Shown here: positions 49,657 to 59,655 of the stretch, one piece after another
Layout: each line of letters begins with the position of its first letter
Numbering within the stretch: the first letter of the stretch is position 1
Source of the DNA: Mycolicibacterium brisbanense
GTDB taxonomy: Bacteria; Actinomycetota; Actinomycetes; Mycobacteriales; Mycobacteriaceae
Assembly: GCF_001570425.1 (NCBI RefSeq)
Contig: NZ_BCSX01000047.1
Span: forward strand, 1 to 64,000
Reading direction: 5' to 3'
Length of the DNA: 64,000 bases
The notes under the pieces: generated by a model
What the model was told of the DNA's origin: nothing
What the model saw: the letters and a program-made list of their open reading frames with translations, nothing else
Databases searched by the model: none
Translations under genes and position numbers: made by a program

Positions 49657-50489
49657 GCCTTCTCCAGCCAACGTTCGGGAATCTCGGTCTGCAGGGTGTC
49701 GGTCGCCGTGCCGGTGTAGCCGTGCCACAGCTCGGACTGGTTGAAGCGCACGATGTAGAACCACTCGGGCGTGGCGTCTGCGCGATCCCACGTCTCGTCC
49801 TCGGCGGCCGGGCTTTCGTAGGTGACCTCGGCGATCTCACCCAGTGCGCCGCGCACGTATTCGGGCGTGCGGGTGTAGAGCAGGATCGGCAGCTCGCGGA
49901 CCTTCACCGCGTCGCCCACGCGGAACTTGGGCTCGCCCGCCTGCCCGGCGTACACCTGCGGGTCGCCCTTGCCGACCGCACGGATGTGGTGCTCGTTGCG
50001 CCTGACGTCCGCGCCGTCGCCCTGCGATTTCGGCTGCGCTTCGAGCTTGCGGCCCGCCAGCCCGCCCTCGTAGCGGCCCCGGACCTCGACCATGCGCTGG
50101 GTCAGCTCGCCGAGGCTGATGTGGTGTTTTTCCACCAGCACCCGCGCGACGGCCCACAGCCAGCGCCCGTAGTAGGGAAAGCCCTGGTAGACCGCGCGCC
50201 CGACGTCGACGTTGCCGATGCGGCGGCGTTCCTCCGACAGCCAGATCCCGCGCCACGCGAGCACCTCGCAGATGACGTAGGTCATGTGCTCCCAGTACTC
50301 GTAATCCTTGTTCTCGTACTTCATCGGAGCGTCGGGCTCCCCGCCCACGTCGTGGACGGTCTTCATGTACGCCAGGAAGCGCTCGTGATCGAGGAGATCA
50401 GGCGGCGGCGCGTCGGGCATCTCCGGATAGGCAGACTTGAGCCGTCCGACCAATTCGAGGTGGGCGGCGCGTTCGGCGGCTGTGCTCAT
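49653..50489 (-). CDS. Thiocyanate hydrolase/nitrile hydratase beta-type subunit
   Basis: 278 aa. The N-terminal helical part contains VHDVGGEPDAPMKYENKDYE-like sequence. The C-terminal SH3-like barrel is typical of nitrile hydratase beta: FRVGDAVKVRELPILLYTRT, PEYVRGALGEIAEVTYESPA, WYIVRFNQSELW-like end. In thiocyanate hydrolase these parts are separate alpha and beta subunits; here they are one chain. First gene of the three-gene enzyme operon. ATG at 50489 with a GGGG/GAGG element upstream. Confidence 0.82.
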   Translation of the reverse strand: MSTAAERAAHLELVGRLKSAYPEMPDAPPPDLLDHERFLAYMKTVHDVGGEPDAPMKYENKDYEYWEHMTYVICEVLAWRGIWLSEERRRIGNVDVGRAVYQGFPYYGRWLWAVARVLVEKHHISLGELTQRMVEVRGRYEGGLAGRKLEAQPKSQGDGADVRRNEHHIRAVGKGDPQVYAGQAGEPKFRVGDAVKVRELPILLYTRTPEYVRGALGEIAEVTYESPAAEDETWDRADATPEWFYIVRFNQSELWHGYTGTATDTLQTEIPERWLEKA

Positions 50490-50611
50490 GGGAGTTCCCC
50501 TCGGAGGGCACTGGCGAGCAGACGTTCCAAACTGTAGTGACCGTGCCATCCGCGCATGGCGGAATCCGCGACTTACGCGCGCGAAAATTCAGCTGGCCGA
50601 ATTGTTCTCGG

Positions 50612-51259
50612 TCACACCTGCGAATCCGGGAAGGCGATCACCGACAAGAACCGGATCGGTAACTCCACGAGATCGGTCGGCCCGTGGGCGCCCTCACCGT
50701 CGATCTGCAGCGAGTCGCCGGGGTGCAACCGGTACACCGAGCGGCTGTGGCTGTAATCCATCACGCCTTCGAGCATGAAGATGAACTCGGTGCCGGGATG
50801 CTGGAACAACGGATAGGTCTGGCTTTTCTCCGACAGCGTCACGTGCAGGCATTCCAGCCGCTTGTGTTCACCGCGCAACGAGCTCAGCAGCTGGTACTCG
50901 TGGCCCTCCCGGGTGCCCTCGCGCACGATGCGGGCGCCGGTACCTGCCTTGACGAACGCGGCCGGGCGTTCCACGTCCGCACCGCGAAACAGGCTGGTCA
51001 CCGGCACATCCAGGCCCTTGGCCAACAACGCGAGCGTCGACAGGCTGCACGAGGTTTGCGCGTTCTCGATCTTGGACAGCATGGCCTTGGAGATCCCGAC
51101 CCGGGTCGCCATGTCGGCGACCGTGAGCCCGTGCTGCTGGCGCAGCTGGCGCACATTGCGCCCGATCGCCGCCTCGAACTCGAGCTCATCGGCCAAGGCC
51201 TGCGGATCGCGGTCACGGGCGGTGCCCGACTTGTTGCGGAGTAGCGGGACTTCACTCAT
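50612..51259 (-). CDS. XRE-family regulator with C-terminal cupin sensor domain
   Basis: 215 aa. HTH_3 domain (about 28-85) with NVRQLRQQHGLTVADMATRV, then GISKAMLSKIENAQ; cupin_2 domain (about 130-210) with FQHPGTEFIFMLEGVMDYSH and YRLHPGDSLQIDGEGAHGP. Such regulators sense small nitrogen or sulfur metabolites and control adjacent catabolic genes (family knowledge). It lies upstream of the thiocyanate hydrolase-like genes on the same strand, 120 bp away. The ATG at 51259 is used; a TTG two codons earlier is possible. Confidence 0.9.
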   Translation of the reverse strand: MSEVPLLRNKSGTARDRDPQALADELEFEAAIGRNVRQLRQQHGLTVADMATRVGISKAMLSKIENAQTSCSLSTLALLAKGLDVPVTSLFRGADVERPAAFVKAGTGARIVREGTREGHEYQLLSSLRGEHKRLECLHVTLSEKSQTYPLFQHPGTEFIFMLEGVMDYSHSRSVYRLHPGDSLQIDGEGAHGPTDLVELPIRFLSVIAFPDSQV

Positions 51260-51337
51260 GCGCAATCCGCCTTCGGATTCTGGCTGGCGCTCACACGTAC
51301 CTGTTTAACGTATTTCCCTCCCGATCCTGCCGCATTT

Positions 51338-51363
51338 CCCCACGCCGAGGTGGCGGCGTGGGG
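51338..51363 (-). terminator. Terminator hairpin after the ammonium transporter gene
   Basis: CCCCACGCCG (51338-51347) and its perfect complement (51354-51363) enclose a 6-nt loop. It lies 28 bp beyond the transporter stop, with no T-run. Confidence 0.65.
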
Positions 51364-51390
51364 TCGCGGACAACTTTCCTGGGTCGTGGT

Positions 51391-52644
51391 TCAGACGAGT
51401 TCGAGCTCGTAGGCGGCGTCGCGGTGGACCTTGGTGTCGATGCCGAGCTCCTCGTCTTCCGGCGAGATGCGGATGCCGATGGTCTTCTTGATCACGAGCG
51501 CGATGACGTAGGCGATGACGAACGAGTACACCATCACGGCCAGTGCCGCGATGGCCTGGCGCCAGAGTTGATCGAGGCCGCCGCCGTAGAACAGGCCGTT
51601 GACCTTGTTGGGCATGGTGTCACTGGCCAGCAAGCCGATGAGCAGCGTGCCGATCACGCCGCCGACAAGGTGCACCCCGACCACGTCGAGCGAGTCGTCA
51701 TAGCCGAACTTCTCCTTGAGGCCCACGGCCAGCGGGCAGATCGCCCCGGCGATCAGGCCGAGCAGGATCGCACCGACGGGTGTCACGGCACCGCAGGCCG
51801 GGGTGATGGCCACCAGGCCGGTGATGGCGCCAGCCGCCGCGCCGACGCCGGTGACGTGGCCGTCCTTGAGCTTCTCGACCGCGAGCCAGGCCAGCGTGGC
51901 CGCGCAGGTCGCGACGAACGTGGTGACCATGACGATGGCGGCCGAATTACCCGCGGCCAGCGCCGATCCGCCGTTGAACGCATACCAGCCGGCCCACAGC
52001 AGGCCCGCTCCCAGCAGGGTCAGCGGCACATTGTGCGGCTTGCGCAGCCGGCCCCAGTTGACGCCCTTGCCGAGCACGATGGCCACGGCCAGCGCGGCGG
52101 CGCCGGCGTTGATGTGCACTGCCGTGCCGCCCGCGAAGTCGATGGCGTGCAGCTTGTTGGCGATCCAGCCGCCCACCGAGTCCTTGGTCACGGTGCCGTC
52201 GACGGCGAACACCCAGTGCGCGACGGGGAAGTACACCAGGACGGCCCACACGGTCGCGAACACCATCCATGCGGCGAACTTCATCCGGTCGGCGGCCGCC
52301 CCCGAGATCAGCGCCACGGTGATGGCCGCGAACAAGGCCTGGAACAGTGAGAAGAGGCTGACCGGCAGGCCGTTGATGGTGGTCATCGGCTCCAGCAGAT
52401 TCTTCATGCCGAGAAACTCCGTGAAGCTCCCGACGAACCCGCCGTAAGACGTGCCGAACGTCATGGAGAACCCGAAGAGGATCCAGAGCACACCGACGAC
52501 AGCGACCGCACCGAACGTCATCATCATCATGTTGGTCGAGCTCTTCACCGAGACCATGCCGCCGTAGAACAGCGCCAGGCCGGGAATCATCATCGTCAGC
52601 CCGATGATGCAACAGAGCATGAACGCCGTGGTTCCTGTGTCCAT
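51391..52644 (-). CDS. amt: Ammonium transporter, Amt/MEP family
   Basis: 417 aa with 11 predicted membrane helices. Family signatures are FMLCCIIGLTMMIPGLALFY near the N-terminus, the channel region DFAGGTAVHINAGAAALAVA with the pore His, and DDSLDVVGVHLVGGVIGTLL with the second pore His. Imports ammonium/ammonia; in mycobacteria such genes are GlnR-controlled with PII. The ATG at 52644 has AGGAGA upstream. GTAAC-type half sites occur in the 136-bp divergent spacer, but I could not define a full GlnR box. Confidence 0.95.
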   Translation of the reverse strand: MDTGTTAFMLCCIIGLTMMIPGLALFYGGMVSVKSSTNMMMMTFGAVAVVGVLWILFGFSMTFGTSYGGFVGSFTEFLGMKNLLEPMTTINGLPVSLFSLFQALFAAITVALISGAAADRMKFAAWMVFATVWAVLVYFPVAHWVFAVDGTVTKDSVGGWIANKLHAIDFAGGTAVHINAGAAALAVAIVLGKGVNWGRLRKPHNVPLTLLGAGLLWAGWYAFNGGSALAAGNSAAIVMVTTFVATCAATLAWLAVEKLKDGHVTGVGAAAGAITGLVAITPACGAVTPVGAILLGLIAGAICPLAVGLKEKFGYDDSLDVVGVHLVGGVIGTLLIGLLASDTMPNKVNGLFYGGGLDQLWRQAIAALAVMVYSFVIAYVIALVIKKTIGIRISPEDEELGIDTKVHRDAAYELELV

Positions 52645-52780
52645 CAAATATCTCCTGAGGGTGGCGGCCCGTCGGGCCGATCCCCGTCAATAGACGACGC
52701 TTCTGTTACGGGCACGGGATTCGCGTGTTGCGGGCGGATTACGCCTGTCCCGGTTCCCGGGCTGGCTAGCCTTTGGGCGC

Positions 52781-53764
52781 ATGTGCACCCGCGTCGTCTA
52801 TCTCGGTACCGGTGATCGCGTCGTCACCGGCCGTTCGATGGACTGGAAACTGGAGATCGGCACCAATCTGTGGGTGTTGCCCCGCGGGGTGGCACGCGCC
52901 GGACAGGCCGGACCGGACTCCGTGGAATGGACCGCGAAGTACGGCAGCGTGGTGGCGACCGGCTACGACATCTGCACCACCGACGGGGTCAACGAGGCAG
53001 GCCTGGCGGTGAACCTGCTGTGGCTCGCCGAATCGCAGTACCCGGCCGCCGACGCCGGCGGCCCGGCCATATCGCTGGCGCTGTGGGGCCAGTACGTGCT
53101 GGACAACTTCGGCTCGGTCGCCGAAGCCGTCGAGGCGCTGACCGCGACGCCGCTGCGGGTCGCCACCGCCGACGTGCCCGGTGAGCAGCGGATGGCCACG
53201 TTGCACCTGGCGATGTCCGACGGCACGGGCGACAGCGCGATCGTCGAGTACGTCGACGGGCGACAGACCATCCACCACGGCCGTGAGTACCAGGTGATGA
53301 CCAACTCGCCGATCTTCTCCAAGCAACTCGCCATCACCGAGTACTGGGAGGAGATCGGCGGCACCGTCATGCTGCCCGGCACCAACCGCGCCGCCGACCG
53401 ATTCGTGCGGGCGTCCTTCTACATCAACGCCATTCCCAAATCCGACGATCCGGTGCTGTCGGTGGCCGCGGTGTTCAGCGTCGTGCGCAACGCGTCGACC
53501 CCGTACGGCATCGCAACCTCCGACGAACCGAACATCTCCTCGACCCGCTGGCGCACGGTCGTCGACCACAAGGCGCGGCGCTATTTCTTCGAGTCGGCGC
53601 TGTCACCGAACACGTTCTGGGTTGAGCTGGCGAACCTGGATTTCAGCGAGGGCGCGCCGACGCTGCGGCTCGATCTCGGCGAGGGGGAGAAGACCGTCTA
53701 CGCCGGCGACGCGAGCTCGCAGTTCCGGCCGGCGCAACCGTTCACCTTCATGACGGTGCCCTGA
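52781..53764 (+). CDS. Ntn-hydrolase: choloylglycine hydrolase/penicillin V acylase family amidase
   Basis: 327 aa. Begins MCTRVVYLGTGDRVVTGRSM, so Cys2 becomes the N-terminal nucleophile after Met removal, as in linear-amide C-N hydrolases. Other conserved parts are the SMDWKLEIG region with the catalytic Asp, NEAGLAVNLLWLAE, and VMTNSPIFSKQLA. No signal peptide is visible. Hydrolyses an amide such as an N-acyl amino acid or N-acyl homoserine lactone. It is divergent from the ammonium transporter, which suits a nitrogen-scavenging role (inference). Confidence 0.9.
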   Translation: MCTRVVYLGTGDRVVTGRSMDWKLEIGTNLWVLPRGVARAGQAGPDSVEWTAKYGSVVATGYDICTTDGVNEAGLAVNLLWLAESQYPAADAGGPAISLALWGQYVLDNFGSVAEAVEALTATPLRVATADVPGEQRMATLHLAMSDGTGDSAIVEYVDGRQTIHHGREYQVMTNSPIFSKQLAITEYWEEIGGTVMLPGTNRAADRFVRASFYINAIPKSDDPVLSVAAVFSVVRNASTPYGIATSDEPNISSTRWRTVVDHKARRYFFESALSPNTFWVELANLDFSEGAPTLRLDLGEGEKTVYAGDASSQFRPAQPFTFMTVP

Positions 53765-53840
53765 CCGGGCGACAAAAAACCAGCTGCACGTCTCCCTTAT
53801 CCTTGATGCGACTCATTCCCGCATTTTCGAAGGACAGACA

Positions 53841-55105
<1,265 letters not shown>

Positions 55106-55106
<1 letters not shown>

Positions 55107-56140
55107 TGGTCAACATCGGTGTAGTCGGCGCGACCGGCCAGGTCGGGCAGGTCATGCGCACCCTGCTCGAGGAACGCAACTTCCCCGCAGGCTCGGTGCG
55201 GTTCTTCGCCTCGGCGCGGTCCGAGGGCAAGAAGCTGGCGTTCCGAGGCCAGGAGATCGAGGTCGAGAACAGCGAGACCGCCGACCCGTCAGGGTTGGAC
55301 ATCGCCCTGTTCTCCGCCGGAGCGACGATGTCGCGCGTGCAGGCCCCACGGTTCGCCGCGGCGGGTGCCGTCGTCATCGACAACTCCTCGGCCTGGCGCA
55401 AGGACCCCGAGGTGCCGCTGGTGGTCTCCGAGGTCAATTTCTCGCGTGACGCGGGTACCCGTCCGAAAGGCATCATCGCCAACCCGAACTGCACCACCAT
55501 GGCCGCAATGCCGGTGCTCAAGGTGCTGCACGAAGAAGCGGGCCTGACGCGGCTCGTCGTGTCCAGCTACCAGGCGGTGTCGGGCAGTGGCCTGGCCGGG
55601 GTCGAGGAACTCGCCTCCCAGACCCGTGCGGTCGTGGACGGCGCCGAGGCGCTGGTGCACGACGGCTCGGCAGTGGCGTTCCCCGCGCCGGTGAAATACG
55701 TTGCGCCCATTGCCTTCAACGTGGTCCCGCTGGCCGGCTCGCTGGTCGACGACGGCTCGGGAGAGACCGACGAGGACCAGAAGCTGCGCCACGAGAGCCG
55801 CAAGATCCTGGGCATTCCCGATCTGCTGGTGTCGGGCACCTGCGTACGGGTGCCGGTGTTCACCGGACACTCGCTGTCGATCAATGCCGAGTTCGCCCAA
55901 CCGCTTTCGGTGCAGCGCGCCAAGGAGTTGCTGGCCGACGCGCCGGGGGTGAAGCTGGTCGACGTACCCACGCCGCTGGCCGCCGCGGGCGTCGACGAGT
56001 CGTTGGTCGGCCGCATCCGCCAGGATCCCGGGGTGCCCGACGGGCGTGGTCTCGCGCTCTTCGTCTCCGGTGACAACCTGCGAAAAGGTGCGGCGCTGAA
56101 CACGATTCAGATCGCCGAGCTGCTGGCCGCCGAGCTCTGA
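55106..56140 (+). CDS. asd: Aspartate-semialdehyde dehydrogenase
   Basis: 344 aa; NADPH-dependent reduction of aspartyl phosphate, next step after Ask. Features are the Rossmann motif GVVGATGQVGQVM (5-17), catalytic Cys in NPNCTTMAAM, VVSSYQAVSGSGLAGVEEL and catalytic His in FTGHSLSINAEF. Coupled to ask through TAATG. The pair supplies diaminopimelate for the cell wall. Confidence 0.97.
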
Positions 56141-56147
56141 GCGCGGC

Positions 56148-57284
56148 GTGTCCGCCGCCATGAGGCTCGCGGCCGCCGCGACGGCTGCCGTGTTGCTGTG
56201 GCAGGTGCCCTCGGCCTACGCGGACCCGCCATCGCCCGCTCCCGGTGCGGTGCTGGCGCCACTGGCTCCCGGCCAGGTGCTGCGGATCGCGCCTGCGGCC
56301 GGAACAGGCACTCCCACAGGCGATTACGGGATCGGCGCCACCGACCTGTGTGAGTTCATGGAGTTCCCGGCCCGGCTGCTGCAGGTGTGTGGTGACAGCT
56401 TCGCCGGGCAGGCCGTCGGCTTCGGCAACTGGCACGCACCGATAGCGCTGCACGTCGACTCGGATTCGGTCGACGACCCCGCGGGCGTGCGCTACAACGG
56501 CGTGACCGGAGCCGTGGTGGGCACCCCGTTGCTGGCCGACAAGACACCGCCGGGCAGTTCGCAGTTGCCCGCGGGCGTGGTCTCGATCAACCGGGACAAC
56601 TACCTGATGGTGAGCACCACGGCCAACCTGCGCCCGCAGAGCTCCAGGCTGGTGAAAGCCGATGCCTCGCGGGGCAATTGGCAGACCGTCCCGGGTTCGG
56701 TGCGGCCCGCGAGCTATCAGGGCGGCGCGCAGTCGCAGATCAGCGGCTATTACGACCCCGTGCCGACGGCCGAATCGCAGAGCGGCTGGGTGTACATCGT
56801 CACCAACAACTTCGACCGCAGCGGGCAGGTGTTCCTCTACCGGACCACGCCGCAGACGTTCACCGATCGCGCCGGCTGGCAGGGGTGGTCGGCAAAAGGA
56901 GGCTGGGGCAAGCCGCCGACTCCGTTGTGGGCCGACCGGGTGGGGGAGATGAGCATCAAGCAGATCGACGGCAAGCCCGTCCTGTCGTATTTCAATGCCA
57001 GCACCGGCAACATGGAGATCCGGGTCGCCTACGACCCCACCGGTCTCGGGACGGCGCCGGTGACCACGGTGGTGGTGGGCGGAGTGGACTGGCCGGACCC
57101 CGCCGACACGTTGCCGCCGCCCGAGGACAACCGGCTGGCGCAGCCGTACGGCGGCTACATCTCCCCGGGCTCGACACTCGACGAAGTGCGGGTGTTCGTC
57201 AGCCAGTGGAACACCACGCCCGGCGGTGGCGCGACGCCGTACCGCGTGATTCAGTACGCTGTAAACCCGATAAAGCCCTGGTGA
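56148..57284 (+). CDS. Secreted DUF4185 protein (Rv3707c-like)
   Basis: 378 aa from GTG 56148 (an ATG four codons in is equally plausible). Signal peptide to about residue 25 (VPSAYADP). The mature part is a five-bladed-propeller-like DUF4185 domain: WASFGDSF-equivalent LLQVCGDSFAGQAVGFGNWH, YLMVSTTANLRPQSSRLVKA, SGYYDPVPTAESQSGWVYIV, and GEMSIKQIDGKPVLSYFNAS. These proteins are exported; some mycobacterial relatives are proposed endo-arabinanases acting on arabinogalactan (family knowledge, not proven for this one). Follows asd by 7 bp, likely co-transcribed. Confidence 0.85.
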   Translation: MSAAMRLAAAATAAVLLWQVPSAYADPPSPAPGAVLAPLAPGQVLRIAPAAGTGTPTGDYGIGATDLCEFMEFPARLLQVCGDSFAGQAVGFGNWHAPIALHVDSDSVDDPAGVRYNGVTGAVVGTPLLADKTPPGSSQLPAGVVSINRDNYLMVSTTANLRPQSSRLVKADASRGNWQTVPGSVRPASYQGGAQSQISGYYDPVPTAESQSGWVYIVTNNFDRSGQVFLYRTTPQTFTDRAGWQGWSAKGGWGKPPTPLWADRVGEMSIKQIDGKPVLSYFNASTGNMEIRVAYDPTGLGTAPVTTVVVGGVDWPDPADTLPPPEDNRLAQPYGGYISPGSTLDEVRVFVSQWNTTPGGGATPYRVIQYAVNPIKPW

Positions 57285-57350
57285 GCAGACACAGCGAATA
57301 CATAGCTAATTCATGATCGGCACTTGGATGACACTCGCAAGCTGGCTTAC

Positions 57351-57755
57351 ATGACTGATACATCTTCCGAACCCACCGGCCCGGTCGCCACGGCCGAGCC
57401 GCTCGCCGAGCCTGCGCCGGCACCCGCCGTCGTCGAGGAGCGCAGACCCAATCGACTGTTCCAGGCGGTGGCCTGGGTCGGCATCGTCGCCGGCATCGTC
57501 TTCATCACGCTCGTCGTGTTCGGCACCGGATTCTTCCTCGGTGCCCACTCGGGCGGCGGACACCATCATCACGGCGGAGGTGGCTGGGAACGTCCCGGAA
57601 TGATGTTCCACCACCACGGTGGGTGGGGCCAGGGCGGCGGTCCCGAACGACAGGGCGGTCAGGGCGGACCGGGCGGCGGCCCCGGTTTCGGCCCGGGCGG
57701 CCCGGCGGGCCCCGGTGGGCAGCCGGGTGCCCCGACGACCACGCCCCCGCGCTGA
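57351..57755 (+). CDS. Single-pass membrane protein with His/Gly/Pro-rich C-terminus (Rv3706c-like)
   Basis: 134 aa. Acidic/Ala-Pro N-terminus (1-40), one membrane helix (about 44-68, AVAWVGIVAGIVFITLVVFG), then a low-complexity tail with HHHH clusters (SGGGHHHHGGGG) and Gly/Pro repeats. The histidines could bind metal, which is suggestive because the next gene encodes a Fur-type metal-dependent regulator (inference only). The ATG at 57351 is used; a TTG nine codons upstream is less likely. Confidence 0.75.
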   Translation: MTDTSSEPTGPVATAEPLAEPAPAPAVVEERRPNRLFQAVAWVGIVAGIVFITLVVFGTGFFLGAHSGGGHHHHGGGGWERPGMMFHHHGGWGQGGGPERQGGQGGPGGGPGFGPGGPAGPGGQPGAPTTTPPR

Positions 57756-57769
57756 CCGGCACAGCTCTT

Positions 57770-57803
57770 TTGATCGACTCCAGACAAGGCGCATACTGGA
57801 GCG
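57770..57803 (+). promoter_or_regulatory. Promoter and CTCCAG/CTGGAG operator of the Fur-family gene
   Basis: TTGATC (57770-57775), 16-nt spacer and CATACT (57792-57797) place the transcription start on the GTG start codon at 57804, so the mRNA is leaderless. An inverted repeat CTCCAG (57778-57783) / CTGGAG (57796-57801) overlaps the -10 element and could be an autoregulatory site. Confidence 0.55.
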
Positions 57804-58244
57804 GTGACTCCGGTGCATGACGACGACCCCAGGGCCCGCTTGCGGGCCGTGGGGCTTCGGGTCACCGCCCCGCGGGTCGCGGTGTTGGAGGCACTCGCCG
57901 ACCAGCCGCACGCCACCGCCGACGACCTCGCGACCCGGGTTCGCCGATCACTCGGATCGGTCTCGACCCAGGCCGTCTACGACGTGCTCCGGGCCTGCGT
58001 CACCGCAGGACTGGTCCGTCGGATCGAACCGGCAGGCTCGTCGGCCCGGTACGAGACCAGGGCCGGCGACAACCATCACCACCTCGTGTGCCGAGTCTGC
58101 GGCCGCGTCACCGACGTCGAATGTGTCGTCGGGCCGGCACCCTGCCTCGAGCCCGCGGACGTCGACGGTTTCACCGTCGACGAAGCCGAAGTCGTGTTCT
58201 GGGGCGTCTGCCCCGACTGCCAGGCCGGCGCCAACACCGCATAG
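57804..58244 (+). CDS. Fur-family metal-dependent transcriptional regulator
   Basis: 146 aa. Winged helix (about 8-75: LRAVGLRVTAPRVAVLEALA; STQAVYDVLRACVTAGLVRR). Metal-binding dimerisation domain: AGDNHHHLVCRVCGRVTDVE with His and the first CxxC, and the second CxxC in WGVCPDCQ. Could regulate iron homeostasis or, like FurA, catalase-peroxidase; no katG is adjacent. Fast-growing mycobacteria carry extra FurA-type copies, and this is probably one. GTG start, leaderless by promoter spacing. Confidence 0.9.
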   Translation: MTPVHDDDPRARLRAVGLRVTAPRVAVLEALADQPHATADDLATRVRRSLGSVSTQAVYDVLRACVTAGLVRRIEPAGSSARYETRAGDNHHHLVCRVCGRVTDVECVVGPAPCLEPADVDGFTVDEAEVVFWGVCPDCQAGANTA

Positions 58245-58345
58245 ACCACATCTGCAGCCCACGGGCGTCCCGGCTACCACATCAGGTGGCCGGGACGTCT
58301 GATTTTGTGGGCGTGTCGCCGGGAATCGTGAGATTCTGCCTAACC

Positions 58346-58864
58346 ATGACGCGCAATCGGGTACTGGTTGCCGTGCTGATCGCCGTCCTGGCGTGTGCCG
58401 TCGGCTGTGGCAGCGGGAAATCCGAACGCAACGCGGCCGTGCTCTTCGGCGTCGGCGATTGCGTCAGCTTCCCGGCGGGCACCCCGTCGGCCCCCGACGT
58501 CACCCGCGCCGCCAAGGTGGCCTGTAGTGCTGACCCCAGCTACACCGTCGGGGCGGTCGCCGACGCCACAGGTGTCTGCCCGAGCGACCAATACCAGCAC
58601 CTGCCCGCCAAATTGGCGGATCCGTCGACCGCCCGGCTGTGCCTGGTGCCCAACCTGGTGACATACCACTGCTATGAACTGGGCGTGCCGGCCGGTGTCA
58701 TGGGTCTGGCGGACTGCACATCGCGCGGCAACGGCGTACTCGTGCAGGTCACGCAGCGCCTCGACGATGTTCAGGACGGCTCCAGCTGCCCGAAGGCGAG
58801 CGGCGAATACGCCTGGCGCTACCCGTCACCGGCCCGTACCTACTGCACTCGCACGCTGTACTGA
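58346..58864 (+). CDS. Putative lipoprotein, Cys-rich (Rv3705A-region)
   Basis: 172 aa. A hydrophobic signal (VLVAVLIAVLACAVGCGSGK) ends in a lipobox-like AVGC, so it is likely lipid-anchored after cleavage. The mature part has about eight cysteines, suggesting disulfides (GDCVSF; KVACSA; GVCPSD; LCLVPN; YHCYEL; LADCTS; SSCPKA; TYCTRT). No named domain is recognised. It lies just before the PknH-like sensor-domain protein, 18 bp apart, as in the M. tuberculosis Rv3705A/Rv3705c pair. Confidence 0.72.
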   Translation: MTRNRVLVAVLIAVLACAVGCGSGKSERNAAVLFGVGDCVSFPAGTPSAPDVTRAAKVACSADPSYTVGAVADATGVCPSDQYQHLPAKLADPSTARLCLVPNLVTYHCYELGVPAGVMGLADCTSRGNGVLVQVTQRLDDVQDGSSCPKASGEYAWRYPSPARTYCTRTLY

Positions 58865-58881
58865 ATGGCATGATCAGTTGA

Positions 58882-59523
58882 ATGCGCGCTCTGACTGTGG
58901 GTTTCGGGGTGGCCGGTCTCGCGTTGGCCTTGTCGGCACCGGCGGGCGCCCGCCCGTCGGATCCGGGGGTGGTGTCGTATGCCGTCCTGCCGAAGGGTTC
59001 GGTCGGCAACATCGTCGGCGCCCCGATGACGTGGGCATCGAATTCCACGGTTCCGTTCCAGGCGTTCGGCGTCGACGATCCGGTGTGCAACAACTGGGCC
59101 GACATCGGACTGCCCGAGGTGTACAACGATCCGGACCTGGCGTCGTACAACAGCGCGACGACGCAGACCTCCGCCAACGATGACAGCCACTACGTCAAAC
59201 AGGCGGTCGGGGTGTTCGCCACCGCGGATGCGGCCGACCGGGCGTTCCACCGCGTGGTGGACCGCACCCAGGGGTGTTCCGGACTGACCAGTGCCATGCA
59301 CCTGGACAACTTCGTCACCCAGGTGTGGACTTTTACCGGCGGGCCGGCCGGCGCGACGGATGCGGACTGGGTGAAACAGGAAGCGGGCACCGACCGGCGA
59401 TGTTTCACGACCACCCGGAAACGGGAAAACGTGCTGCTGCAGGCGAAGGTGTGTCAGTCCGGCAACGGTGGCCCGGCCGTCAACGTGCTGGCCGGCGCCA
59501 TGCAGAACTCGCTCGGGCAATAG
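58882..59523 (+). CDS. Exported PknH-like extracellular sensor-domain protein (Rv3705c-like)
   Basis: 213 aa. Signal peptide to about residue 24 (SAPAGARPS). The rest matches the PknH extracellular domain family: FQAFGVDDPVCNNWADIGLP with Cys, QAVGVFATADAADRAFHRVV, TQGCSG, DRRCFTTTRKRENVLLQAKV ending in Cys; four Cys probably form two disulfides. It binds an unknown ligand in the periplasm. Immediately upstream of the ergothioneine operon, as in M. tuberculosis, but separated by 132 bp containing a hairpin. Confidence 0.85.
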   Translation: MRALTVGFGVAGLALALSAPAGARPSDPGVVSYAVLPKGSVGNIVGAPMTWASNSTVPFQAFGVDDPVCNNWADIGLPEVYNDPDLASYNSATTQTSANDDSHYVKQAVGVFATADAADRAFHRVVDRTQGCSGLTSAMHLDNFVTQVWTFTGGPAGATDADWVKQEAGTDRRCFTTTRKRENVLLQAKVCQSGNGGPAVNVLAGAMQNSLGQ

Positions 59524-59585
59524 CTGCAGTACGAAGTTGGGCTACTCGTCACGATTCGGTAACCCGCACAGAGGCCGACTTTTGT

Positions 59586-59629
59586 CGGTGCCGTCTGGAA
59601 GATGGAAAGAACCAGACGGTCCGACACCG
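59586..59629 (+). promoter_or_regulatory. Leader hairpin upstream of egtA
   Basis: CCGTCTGG (59591-59598) and CCAGACGG (59612-59619) form a perfect stem, extended outside by CGGTG/CACCG (59586-59590, 59625-59629) after a bulge. It ends 26 bp before the egtA ATG. It may be a leader regulatory structure or a terminator of the preceding gene. Confidence 0.45.
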
Positions 59630-59655
59630 GTAGAGGACCGGGAGGGGTTGTTGCC

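Noticed and set aside
48946..50489. Conventional nitrile hydratase annotation
   Set aside because: Not excluded, but the subunit layout, N-terminal sequences and absence of an amidase gene next to it make a thiocyanate hydrolase-like enzyme at least as likely; kept as a joint call.
52645..52780. GlnR box upstream of the ammonium transporter
   Set aside because: GTAAC-like half sites are present, but no convincing spaced pair could be defined by eye; left as a remark in the amt entry.
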